Assembly (NCBI RefSeq): GCF_932274485.2
Contig: NC_065884.2
Coordinates: 26,397,622-26,461,621, forward strand
Length of the DNA stretch: 64,000 nt
Direction of reading: 5' to 3'
DNA from: Patella vulgata
Taxonomy: Eukaryota > Mollusca > Gastropoda > Patellidae
A model generated the notes under the pieces. That model was not told where the DNA came from. It was given only the letters and a program-made list of their open reading frames with translations, and did no database searches. This document shows, one piece after another, positions 21,911 through 32,128 of the stretch. Within the stretch, counting starts at the first letter, position 1. Each line of letters opens with the position of its first letter. Made by a program: the position numbers and the translations under genes.

Positions 21911-23660
21911 AAAATTCTGTTTATTTAGAAAATTTTAACTTGGTTAGTGAATCTTTTGTTTTAAAGCTAATTAAATCGTCTGCTCCTAAATCTTGTTCAT
22001 TAGATCCTGTTCCGACTCCTGTTCTTAAGGACTGTCTAGACGAAGTTATTCCAGTTTTTACCAATATTATTAATTCTTGTATAGCATCCTCTACTATTCC
22101 CAACGTTTTCAAACAAGCTTTTGTTACCCCTTTAATTAAAAAGTCTACACTGGATCCTAATGTTTTTAAAAATTACAGACCTGTCTCTAACTTAAGTATT
22201 ATTTCTAAAATATTGGAGAAAGGTATTGCTTCTTAGATAAAGGCCCATCTAGATGATAACTGTATAAACCATTTCAAAGTGCTTATAAACAATTTCACAG
22301 TACCGAAACAGCTTTAACCTGGGTTTCAAATGATATTTTAATGGAAATTGATAATAGAAAATGTACATTTTTAATTTTATTAGATTTATCTGCTGCTTTC
22401 GACACGGTGGACCCTTCCATCCTACTTCTACGTAGACTTCAATTTAAATTCGGTATTTGTGGCTCTGCATTAAATCTTTTAGAAAGCTATCTTGTGGCTA
22501 GAAAACAGTGTATTTTAGTTAATTGCAAATCGTCGTCTGAATCTGTTTTGTCATCTGGGGTTCCCCAAGGTTCTGTTCTTGGTCCGATTTTATTTACCCT
22601 CTATACGTCACCATTAGGTGATAGTGTCAGAAAATATGGTCTCAGCTTTCATTTGTATGCCGATGATACTCAATTATATATTTCATTTACACCTAATTGT
22701 CCATCTTCTTTCAGTTTATCAAAATTGCAACTTGAGAACTGTATTAGTGAAATTAGAAAATGGATGTCAAAGAACTTTCTAAAATTGAATGATGATAAAA
22801 CCGAATATTTGTTATTAGGCTCAAGGCATCAATTAAGTAAATTTGCACATGATAACCCCCTGTTGTAATTGGTAATTGTGATATATTTTCATCTTATTCT
22901 GTTCGTAATATTGGCCAATTTTTGATAGTTTTATGCTTATGGGAGCTCAAGTAAATAATATTTGTAAATTGTGCTATTGTAATATCAGAAATATAGGTAA
23001 AATACGTAAATGTGTAACTGTAGAGGCCACTAAGTCACTTGTTAATTCTCTGGCCACTTCTCGATTAGATAACTTTAATTCACTTTTACATTTAGTTGGT
23101 TTACCTTTAAAGCTTATAGATAAATTACAAAAAGTACAGAATACTGCAGCTAGACTTGTTACTTTAACTAAGAAATGTGACCACATAACTCTTGTTTTAT
23201 ATAATTTACACTGGTTACCTGTTAAATATCGAATTGATTTTAAGTTTTTATTACTTACTTTTAAATGTTTAAATAATTTAGCTCCTGTTTACCTCTCAGA
23301 TCTTTTAGAACTTTATACACCTGGCCAAACATTACGTACATCGGATAAACTACTTTTATAGTCCAAAACTGTTCAACTAGTCTCTTATGGTCAGCGCTCT
23401 TTTAGTTATCAAGCACCTGTTTTATGGAATAATTACCATTTAGTTTAAGATGTTGTACATCTCTATATTCCTTTAAAAAACAACTTAAAACACATTTATT
23501 TAATCAGGCTTTTAACTGACTCTGTATGGAATCGTTAACATGTCCATAATCTTGTTGTTTATTTATGATTGAATTGTTACTTTGTAAAGTGCCCCTGAAC
23601 ATGTTATATGAAAGGGCGCACTATAAATATGCTGTAATAATAATAATAATAATATCAATA
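21905..23660 (+). mobile_element. CR1/L2-like LINE, 5'-truncated, inactive
   Basis: Reverse transcriptase of the CR1/L2 type read left to right. Upstream is a stretch with FVTPLIKK and NYRPVSNLSIISKILE, then LLDLSAAFDTVD, SSGVPQGSVLGPILF and the catalytic YADDTQLY. After these comes the C-terminal LHWLPVKYRIDFK and NNLAPVYLSDLL. It is divided by stops near 22236, 22868 and 23361, so it is not functional. The 3' end is GGCGCACTATAAATATGCTG-type sequence followed by (AAT)n at about 23635-23655, typical of this LINE group. The endonuclease is missing. Confidence 0.88.
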
Positions 23661-23764
23661 ATTAACTCCAGAGTTCTGTATGTCAATGGAGTCACATGTT
23701 ATTGGTACATATTCACTAAATGTAGGTATACACTTATTCCGATTTAATAGGTAACACTATCCCC

Positions 23765-23985
23765 TCTTTTAGGTCAAGTCTGTTTTATCAAACGGCCGCT
23801 TCTGTTGAGTCACCCAATACAAGAGTGTATTTAAAACACTTTCCTGTGGGTTTAGATACAAACTGGAACTGTCAAATTCGTTGTCCAAATCTGTAGATAA
23901 ACGAATGAAATTGGGTTTAACGCCCACCCTCTGCGTCATCTGAACTAACGAAGACGGGCATACGCCATGCAGTGTGCTATTAGGA
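23765..23985. repeat. Remnant of the 200-220 bp array plus SINE-B tail fragment
   Basis: 23772-23860 repeats TCTGTTTTATCAAACGGCCG from the array at 21060. 23905-23985 is the reverse of the SINE-B tail (GAAATTGGGTTTAACGCCC, AGACGGGCATACGCCATGCA). Confidence 0.5.
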
Positions 23986-24109
23986 AACAAAATTGACCAG
24001 TAAAATGTTGATGGATGCTTTGAGATCGATATCATCCACTAGTTTAGCCACAAACACATAGCTAAACGCCATCCTGTTCAATACATTAACACATAGCTGA
24101 TCGTAATAA

Positions 24110-24325
24110 AATAAAATAAAACCAAGTACGAACAATCCAAACCATTAGCCAAAATTCGAAGTCCTAAAAAAAACGGTATAGGCAAAATAGTGTAATAAGG
24201 CAAAATAGTGTAACCAGTATATGGACTGTTCACCGTGTACAAAATACACGACAAACAGTGGTAACAGGTGTCCGGAAGAGTAAGCTTACCCTGCCTGGCG
24301 CCACACCCGCCATAGCTGCATCCAA
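24110..24325. repeat. Dispersed repeat R5
   Basis: Begins AAATAAAACCAAGTACGAAC and ends near CACACCCGCCATAGCTGCAT. An inverse copy is at 57345-57558 with very high similarity, and a shortened copy lies at 52222-52345. There is no coding capacity. Its right edge abuts the end of the PHD/USP element. Confidence 0.65.
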
Positions 24326-24401
24326 ACTATTAGGCAAAATCTTGGTAAAATAGCGTAACAGAGGGTTTGGATGGAGACCACATGAAATTAATCCCCTTAA
24401 A

Positions 24402-26700
24402 TTATTTGTCCGGTTCAATTGCATAAATATGCTCAGCTGTGTTGTACATTAATATGTAACTGTTGGACTGAATGAATAATGGCCAGCATGTTGATAACCT
24501 TTCTTTTTGCACCACGTTATCATCCAATGTTATAATGTAATGATTATTTCCGAAATATTTCAAGACATGTGATATGTAATGTCCGCCTTGGTGGCAAACA
24601 ATGAGGTACCGGCAGAACTAATCCGCCTGGTGGCGCTGTAAGAAAGTAGGACATCTCCGTAGCGACTTTCTCCTCTTTTTACGGCCTGAATCCATCGCCG
24701 TCTCTCAACAGGGTCCAGCGGAAATTTATGCCCACCTTTCCCATTACACATCGGTACGCAACAATGAGCTGGCATTATTTAATTCACACAGAAAACCAAA
24801 ACGGGCGGTGAGAATGAAAATGATTGTCAGTGAAGCGTAGAGCAGACGAGACTGACACTTCCGTGTCCTACTTTCTTTGCGCGCCACCTAGCTTCCGGTT
24901 TAATTCTGCCGGTACCTCATTGATTTTAGCTGTAACACAACGTTGCCGATTAGTATATTCTCATCTGGTATAACCTTTATAGAATTTTTTCTTGGTCTCC
25001 CGTTCTCATCAGTCAAATATCTTTTCAAGACTAAGATAAATGTTTCAGGTACCTTATCATACGTGATTATTTCCGCTATTCCTCCGCCACAATGTGGACA
25101 CTCTGAAGTATTGTTTTATTGCTCATCTAACAAATCTTGAGTGAAAATCGTTTCCATTTGTGTTTCACAGAGGAGGGTTAAAAATTGACAGAATTCTTCC
25201 TGTGTATGTGCTGTTGAATGACCACATAATTGACACGTTTTTGTGTAGATAATCTGAAATATAATGAGGACGATTAGCAATCAGATCAACAACGTTTCAG
25301 TTGAATTCCCATTACTAGGTAAAATTATTTTCAAAAACTATCTATCACAGCCTATCGTAAGGCCAAAAGTTAGTGTGCCAGCGCCATACACACCAAGATT
25401 TTAAACCTGATGAAGAGCCTTCGCCTGTAAGCTTTGTTTAAATGCACTGCTTTCGACATAATATTTTTACTTTGTAAGCTGGTTTTACATGTTTAGTTTT
25501 TTTGTATTTTATCATATGTCGAGTCGCCACCCTATGTTATAATATTATGGATACTGATTAAACATACTAACATGAATCTTACACTGGTCTGCATGATTGG
25601 ACAGCTCTACCATTTCAGCCACGATGGTAGTGAGGAACTCGGTAGCATCCTGTTGGATAGTTGTGAATATGCTGCTTCGGTATGGTGAACTGAAAATGTT
25701 GGTTAAGAATTTTTCTGGAACATTTGGCCTTCTGGAACGCAACTGTTTCCAAATTTCTGCTATGTGGTGCATTTCTTCAGAGTAATTATCTTCATTCATT
25801 AGAAGAATATCAACCAAACACGTGGCATTTGTGGCTTGTATTATCGAGTTAAACCAACAAGAATTACCAAGATTGGACAATCTAGGGTGTACGTCTTGAT
25901 CAGCTTGAGGTGTCGAATCTGTTGTTTTAGATTTAGATGTTATGGATATTTGATGCCTTGGTTTATGCTGATATCTGCCAAGTTGATTGAGCACATCACT
26001 CCCACGTTTCTGCCAATGTTCTCTCACTAGATCAACTACTTGCGGGGTCTTTGTTTTGTTTTTTTTTCTTTGGGGTTTCAAATATTGTAATGCGGCTGTT
26101 TTTTTTTTATCAATTTTGTATGCGCTTTCTAATTCAAATGCGAAGTCATCCACTCGTAATTGCCTCTTACCATGCAAATGAATATTTTTCAGGACGTTAA
26201 ATCTTTGCTCTGTGACACTGTTTGTTCTGCTCACCTCTTCATGTATATCTTGATTTGTTTCCGACCTTACAGAATGTCTTGTGACATTTCCAAGCATGAT
26301 ATTGGACCAAAGTGGCAGAGTAGGGATATAACTTTTAAGGATTATCTCTATGAATTCTGGACAATACCTGTTATTTAATTCCATTGATTCTATACAATGA
26401 ACCGAATTAATAATGGCCTGAGCTTCATCATAACAACTTTGTCCCCAAAGTTTAAACGGAGAGTCTTTAGATCTCATCATGTCTTCTTCTTCATTACAAA
26501 TATAGATAGCAGTGGGCTGAGAAATTTGATCAGGATTTACAGACATATGCAAATAATTTGATTCAGTGGATGGATCTAAATTATTAAGTTTAGCCACCAA
26601 ACGTTTGCTGTGGTCTTGAACTGCTTGGGATATATATTTGCTTGTCAGGATAATAATTCCGTCTAAGAGTCCAAGAGGATACAAGGAGACTGGCAAAATA
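24402..26700 (-). pseudogene. Ubiquitin-specific protease (USP) domain, interrupted
   Basis: After a linker rich in basic residues, the Cys box reads LSNLGNSCWFNSIIQA with the catalytic Cys present. QQDATEFLTTIV matches the QQDAxEFL block of USPs. A donor (CAGT/GTAAGA, exon edge 25583) and an acceptor (TTATATTTCAG, exon edge 25253) suggest an intron. The next stretch holds the USP zinc ribbon (CQLCG and CPHCGG) and FILVLKRYLTDENGRPRKN. The His box HQGGHYISHVL lies at about 24590, beyond the mini-element at 24599-24922. With that insert left out, the reading QLK-F-CHQGGHY is continuous. It ends with a stop at 24402. An in-frame TAA after LLDEQ and a phase mismatch at the intron show decay. USPs cleave ubiquitin from proteins. 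Confidence 0.72.
24599..24922 (-). mobile_element. THAP-containing internally deleted DNA transposon
   Basis: 324 bp with terminal inverted repeats of about 55-60 bp, starting CAATGAGGTACCGGCAGAA at each end. Inside, on the minus strand, a frame starting at 24775 encodes the first part of a THAP zinc finger: MPAHCCVPMCNGKGGHKFPL, then DPVERRRWIQAVKRG. It then runs into the opposite inverted repeat, which indicates an internal deletion joining the first exon of a THAP-bearing transposase (P-element/THAP9 kind) to the far end. I see no target duplication. Confidence 0.78.
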
Positions 26701-27441
26701 CATTTTAAAAGGGAACTCTTGCAAACCCGTGGAGGTACACTTCTGTTTCATTAATTTCATGTGGTGGCATAAACAAATATGAATGATGGTTTTGTCATCA
26801 TCTAGTGTGGCATTTCGTGACCCACATACAATTTCCCACGTTCTCTTTAGGTATTGTCTGAGATCCTCAGAGTTAAACACATCCAAAACCGAGAGGATTA
26901 TTGCCATTCCCCAATCACAGTTTAGTTGTTTTGGTTGTGCCATTAACCTCTTGCTCTTTTCTGTTTTTTCTGCATATCGGAAATTCGCAAGAAAGTCTGA
27001 AATTTGAGGTTGTCTCTGCTTTTGACAGAAGGAGCCAGCGATGGGGATGGTGGTTCCTCCTTTTAGGGGATGTTGCACTGCAAGTTCATAGTAAAGTGTG
27101 GTCGATCTTTCGGACATTTTCCTACAGACATTGCCAGTTGCATCGACATAAACAGCGCCTGTCTGTATGCTGTTCCAAAGTTGGATACTCTTTTCTGACC
27201 AAAAGTATACGAAGAAAGGATCAAATCCAATATTCTGAATAAATCCTATTTCATTAGGGCATTTGCTCTTGAACTTGGTCTTCAGACTTAATAAACTATT
27301 GAACGTATCTCGATCCATGCGCCCCATCTGGTTACTTTCACTGGCCACTTTCTGTAGAACATTCTTTTTACTACCGATATCGTTAAGGTTTCCAGAAATT
27401 AGAACATCTGCTTCTTTGGATACAAGTACATCCCCGGCTAC
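26590..27441 (-). pseudogene. MULE-like transposase core
   Basis: Landmarks recalled from MULE-like proteins of aquatic animals: IGFDPFFVYFWSEKSIQLW, then AVYVDATGNVCRK (first conserved Asp), LYYELAVQHPLKGGTTIPIA, the NCDWGMAIILSVLDVFN block (second conserved acidic position CDW) and IIHICLCHHMKLMKQKC, which aligns with the AHF-K block. The assignment rests on pattern memory; a profile search against MULE (PF10551) and other DDE families is decisive. The frame changes near 26700, before the next part. Confidence 0.6.
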
Positions 27442-27455
27442 TTTACTTGGAATCG

Positions 27456-27828
27456 GGGGATCACGTGGCTAAGTGGGTAAGACGCTGGCTCGCTAGCCTG
27501 GAGGTCGGGTGTTCGATCCCTGCATTGGCCGAGAAAGTTCATCCAGATTTTCCGGCGTGGTTTCCCCTTGTCAGTGATGCAGGACGGAGGGCCTGACAAG
27601 GACAGCTGTCTAGTCGTTCGGATGGGACAAAAAACCAAGGTCCCGTGTACATATTGGCGTGCACGTAAAAGATGCCTTGGCAGTTGGAATTCGATATAAG
27701 AGTAGGCCGTAGCGCCGCTGCCCGGGCAAAATTTCCCTCATAGCACACTGTATGGCGCATGCCCGTCTTCATTAGCCCAGTTTAGGAGCAGAACAGTAGG
27801 ACGTTAAACCCCATTTCATTTCATTTCA
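27456..27828 (+). mobile_element. SINE-B, full length, inside the PHD/USP element
   Basis: tRNA-like head TCACGTGGCTAAGTGGGTAA (A box) and GGGTGTTCGATCCC (B box). The body has GATGGGACAAAAAACCAAGG, AAGATGCCTTGGCAGTTGG and GCCCGGGCAAAATTTCCC, phrases shared with conserved-core SINEs of other animals. The tail is GACGTTAAACCCC(ATTTC)n. The 14-bp target duplication TTTACTTGGAATCG is at 27442-27455 and 27829-27842. Confidence 0.9.
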
Positions 27829-29444
27829 TTTACTTGGAATCGCTCCATGTTTAAAAAATTTATATAACTGACTTCTTTCTCCTTTTCGAATAGGTCTCGC
27901 CTCTGAGTGGGTATTATCGTGACAAATACTGCCTTCATAAGTTAGCAACATTTTGGGGACCACGTTCATTTTTAAATGTAATTTAACATTACAATCAGTA
28001 AATTTACACACTCCGTCTGCCATGAACTGGTTTTTATTCTTAAAATTTCTTTCTGATATGGCAACTCTGTGTGTCTTGAACATGAAAACGCAATAAGGGT
28101 TGGATTTAGCAATGCCATGTTTTACAAGTATCTGCCATTCACCCGCATTAAATGTTCTGGATGCCGGAAGCCCCTTACCCCTTTTTTCGATGTTTTTTGC
28201 ACGTAATGCATCGTGTAAATGATTCCAAAGATCCATTGATATATCAAAACTTGAAGTGTTTGGGATGGATTTTGTAAAGTAACCAGATTCCGACAATGAT
28301 TTGCCAAGTATGTTGCCAATAGTCTTGCTTGAGATTCTTGTCCTAGGTGCATGTTGTTTTTCAGAGATGTCATTTCTGGGAATGTCAATCGAGCCTTCAA
28401 CTGAATCAAAATGGTGCAGGGATTTAGGTGGATTATCAGGTGCAACATGTTGTTTTTCAGACATGTCATTTCTGGGAATGTCAATCGAGCCTTCAACTGA
28501 ATCAAAATGGTGCAGGGATTTAGGTGGATTATCAGGTGCAACATGTTGTTTTTCAGAGATGTCATTTCTGGGAATGTCAATCGAGCTTTCAACTGATTCA
28601 AAATGGTGTAGGGATTTAGGTGGATTATCAGGTGCAACATGTTGTTTTTCAGAGATGTCATTTCTGAGAATGTCAATCAAACCTTCAACTGAATCAAAAT
28701 GGTGCAGGGATTTAGGTGGATTATCAGGTGCAACATGTTGTTTTTCAGAGATGTCATTTCTAAGAATGTCAATCGAGCTTTCAACTGATTCAAAATGGTG
28801 TAGGGATTTAGGTGGATTATCAGGTGCAACATGTTGTTTTTCAGAGATGTCATTTCTGAGAATGTCAATCGAGCCTTCAACTGATTCAAAATGGTGCAGG
28901 GATTTAGGTGGATTATCAGGTGCAACATGTTGTTTTTCAGAGATGTCATTTCTGGGAATGTCAATCAAGCCTTCAACTGAATCAAAATGGTGCAGGGATT
29001 TAGGTGGATTATCAGGTGCAACATGTTGTTTTTCAGAGATGTCATTTCTGAGAATGTCAATCAAACCTTCAACTGAATCAAAATGGTACTGGGATTTATC
29101 CACTTCGTCATCCATATCTATTCTGCATTTATCTGTAAACGGAATTATTCGTAATAACTTTTGGCCATTATTACAATAGTTTATGCCACATTTGAACAAT
29201 GTACATTCTGGTTTTTCCAGGATCTGTTCCGTGTATGACGTGTCGATTTTCAAACAGTAAAAATGGTACCATTCTAAACATTCTTCACATTGCATCATTT
29301 CTTGGCCTTGACTAGTTGCATATGGTTTCTTGCATATACAATATGTTTCTGTTTGTTTCTGTGTATTTAATTTGGGATAAAGGAATGAAGATCTTTTAGT
29401 AGATTTTATTTTTCTTTTAGTTCTGTGAACAACAGTAGTATCCT
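27826..29444 (-). pseudogene. N-terminal part: PHD finger, eight 32-residue repeats, Zn-binding module
   Basis: A good acceptor (TATATTTCAG) precedes the exon at 29444. Reading from there, a basic stretch (TKRKIKSTKRSS) leads into a PHD finger with the C4HC3 spacing YCICKKPYATS, CEECLEWYHFYCL and later CGINYC. Eight near-identical 32-residue units follow (HFDSVEGSIDIPRNDISEKQ type). A C-terminal module with DGVCKFTDCNVKLHL, GSICHDNTHSEARPIRKGER then resembles the cysteine/histidine domain found ahead of MULE-type transposases. PHD fingers read histone tails, so the module could guide chromatin targeting. The frame runs straight into the SINE-B at 27842; across the target duplication the same frame resumes at 27441. 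Confidence 0.7.
28340..29090 (-). repeat. Eight tandem 96-bp coding repeats
   Basis: The period is 96 bp, a multiple of three, so each unit adds 32 residues and the frame is preserved. Units differ mainly at a few positions (FDSVEG/FESVEG/FESVES, DIL/DIP). Because of the period, several other frames, including a long antisense one, also stay open; these are shadows. Confidence 0.9.
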
Positions 29445-29511
29445 CTGAAATATATAACGTAGTGCACTACAATATTCATGCATTAGAGATATGAAGCTGT
29501 AGAGATTTGAA

Positions 29512-29728
29512 ATGAGAGAGACACAAACTAGGTCATTTTGTGACTGACACATGGTTCAATTTTATTTCAATAATTCGCTTGCGCGTAGGGGTCTTTAGCA
29601 GTTGGAGGAAACCGGAGGACCCGGAGAAAACCAACGAGGCTGGACAGGTGACCCTACTCCTTGTCACGTACAACCGGGTAATCGAAACCCCGCCAGTTGA
29701 CTCAATGACAGACCGTATGATAGAGATA
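29512..29728 (-). mobile_element. SINE-A, reverse orientation
   Basis: Tail side ACACAAACTAGGTCATTTTG, core AAACCGGAGGACCCGGAGAA, then CTCCTTGTCACGTACAACCG and the B-box side GGTAATCGAAACCCC. The head is truncated at about 29728. Confidence 0.78.
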
Positions 29729-29794
29729 AGAAATAGTACACGTATTCATGTATAAATATGATACAGTACAGAGGTGATACAGTAGAGCAGGGGG

Positions 29795-29944
29795 GGGTAG
29801 AAATGGTGTTTAACGTCCACTCGACACAAACTAGGTCATTTTGTGACTAACATATGGTTTAATTTTATTTCAATAATTCGCTTGGGTGTAGAGGTCTTTA
29901 GCGGTGGGGGAAACCGGAGGACCCGGAGAAAACCCACGGGGCTT
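29795..29944 (-). mobile_element. SINE-A, head-truncated, reverse orientation
   Basis: GTGTTTAACGTCCACTCGAC at the tail side and CCGGAGGACCCGGAGAAAAC in the core. It stops near 29944, where the retroelement fossil begins. Confidence 0.75.
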
Positions 29945-31028
29945 GATAGTTTCTAACATTTTGTAGTGATTACGGTATAACGCACGTAACTACCAGTCCT
30001 TATTTCCCACAAGCTAACGGAGAAGTAGAGCGAGCTGTTAAGACTGCTAAAAGTATACTACAACAGAGTGATCCAACATTAGCATTATTGATATATAGGT
30101 CTACTCCTCTCCAAGTTACAGGATCAAGCCCCGCTCAATTAATAATGGGACGACAAATCAGAACCACATTACCAACTCTTTCGAAAAATCTTAAACCAAG
30201 ATGGCCGAATCTCCAGGATGTAAGAAGAGGAGATAGTGACAGAAAGCAGTGTTCACAACGAAATTTTAATAAACATTATTCAGCACGAAATCTCTCAGAA
30301 CTGAAACCAAGGGACAGAGTATTTGTAAAATTAGACTGGGAGAAACGTGGAACGCCAGGGACCATAGTTAGTAAATGTAATCAACCGAGATCGTATATGG
30401 TGAGAACCAGATTTGGATTATTTAGGCGAAATCGTCGTCACCTATTCCTCGCCAATTCCGTTAATTTTCATGGTAATCATTCCGATGAAGACCCAACTGA
30501 TTGGACTGATATACATGATCATGCATGTCACAAACCAAATATCGTTCAACAAGAACTTCCTCCACCAGATCCAGTACAACCTTTACGTCGCTCAGGTCGC
30601 AAAATTATAACGCCTTTGTGATATCGTGATTAAAGAACAATCGACATTGTGTTTGTTTATCTGTTTCTAATACTTGAAAATTATAGTTATTTGGTAAATA
30701 ACATTTTTATTATGTTTCAGTTATAGGACACTTGAAGATTTAGACACTATAGTAATTATGGTCAGAATTTAAGGTTTTGTTACTATATCCTTTAAGGAGG
30801 GAGATGTTGCATAAATGAGTTCAGAAGTAACACTTATATGATAATGACTATTAATACAATATCGAATATTGAAACAGACTATAGTTCTGCCTTACAAAGT
30901 ATTGCATGTGTTCTTGTACGAAAACGGAGAGCTGTAAGCATGTTAGACCAAGTTGGGTCGCAAGATTGTTTTTACTTAATAAATATATTAAGATAAGCCT
31001 ACATTGATGAGTCTGTATAATAATATCC
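29945..31028 (+). mobile_element. Ty3/Gypsy-type LTR retrotransposon fossil, 3' end only
   Basis: Treated as a fossil. The recognisable part is the C-terminal portion of a Gypsy-type integrase (YFPQANGEVERAVK, TGSSPAQLIMG, then a basic C-terminal region), followed by non-coding sequence, a purine-rich tract AAGGAGGGAGA at about 30793-30803 and a probable LTR starting TGTTGCATAAATG. Gag, protease, reverse transcriptase and the 5' LTR are absent from the window, so the copy is heavily truncated. The integrase remnant is still open, which suggests modest age. The right limit of the LTR is uncertain. Confidence 0.75.
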
Positions 31029-32012
31029 ACAGCATATTGATAGAACAGTGATCACTTTGAAAAATCTTGTGAACGCTGTAAAGGCTAAAGATCATATCTG
31101 ATTGACTTTAAATTTATACACATTGTTTAAGGCCACGAGACGAGGAAGCCTATTGATTTTCAGCGATTTCCGATAATTACTACCAGAGTTATGGCCCTTG
31201 AACACTTTGAAAATTTTTGTGGATGCTCTAGAGGCTAAAGTTAATATCCGATTAACTTTAAATTTATACACAGTGTTTAAGGTCATGAGACCAAGACACC
31301 ATTTGATTTTCAGCAATTTCCGATAGTTACTGCCAGGGTTATGGCCCTTGATCACTTTGAAATATCTTGTGGACGCTCTAGAGGCTAAAATTGTAATTAA
31401 TATCCGATTGACTTAAATTTATACACAGTTTTTAAGGTCATGAAACGAAGAAGCCTATTGATTTTCAACAATTTCTGATAATTACTTGCAGAGTTATGGT
31501 CCTTGATCAATTTGAAATATCTTGTGGACAGTAGTGGCTAAAGTTAATATCCGATTGACTTTAAACTTATACACAGAAGCCTATTGATTTTCATTAAGTT
31601 CCGATAGTTACTGCCATAGTCATAGCCCTTGATCACTTTGAAATATCTTGTTGATGCTCTAGAGACTAAAGTTAATATCCGATTGACTTTAAATTATGAT
31701 TTTCAACAATTTCCAATAATTACTGCCAGAATTATGGCCCTTGATCGCGTTGAAATATCTTGTGGACACTCTAGAGGCTAAAATTAATATCTGATTGACT
31801 TTAAATTCATTTTCAACAATTTCCGATAATTACTGCCAGAGTTAAGGCCCTTGATCACTTTAAAAAATCTTGTGCGTGTTCTAGAGGCTAACACTCCATT
31901 TCATTCATTCATTCACTCAAGAGGCTAAAGTCAATATAAATTGTTTAAGTTCATAAGACAAACAATCCGAACAAATTCTAATTTTTTCTGCTTATTACTT
32001 CATGGGTTTTTA

Positions 32013-32058
32013 TACGTCCACATTCATAATGTGAACGTATCATGCCGTCGCCCCTGTC

Positions 32059-32128
<70 letters not shown>

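Larger units (their letters stand above)
24402..29444 (-). mobile_element. PHD finger / 96-bp repeat / MULE-like transposase / USP multidomain element
   Basis: One minus-strand coding unit whose pieces follow in order. Part 1 (29444-27843): PHD finger, eight 32-residue repeats, then a cysteine/histidine module. Part 2 (27441-26590): MULE-like transposase core. Part 3 (26700-24402): ubiquitin-specific protease with Cys box and His box. It is interrupted by a SINE-B (27456-27828, 14-bp target duplication) and a THAP-derived mini-element (24599-24922). It also contains a frame change near 26700 and an in-frame stop near 25120, so it is not functional as it stands. I could not find terminal inverted repeats of the whole unit. 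It could be a MuDR-type transposon (Rehavkus and Phantom groups are the ones to compare) or a decayed domesticated gene. Confidence 0.7.

Noticed and set aside
24560-24775. A host THAP-domain gene
   Set aside because: The zinc finger is cut short and the frame runs into a terminal inverted repeat; it is a transposon derivative.
27456-27530. Possible tRNA gene
   Set aside because: Same reason: head of SINE-B with a 14-bp target duplication.
28340-29090. CRISPR-like regular repeats
   Set aside because: Repeats are contiguous, coding and lack unique spacers; the genome is eukaryotic.
28301-29179. 292-codon antisense frame
   Set aside because: Exists only because the 96-bp coding repeat has a period divisible by three; the minus strand carries the PHD and repeat protein.
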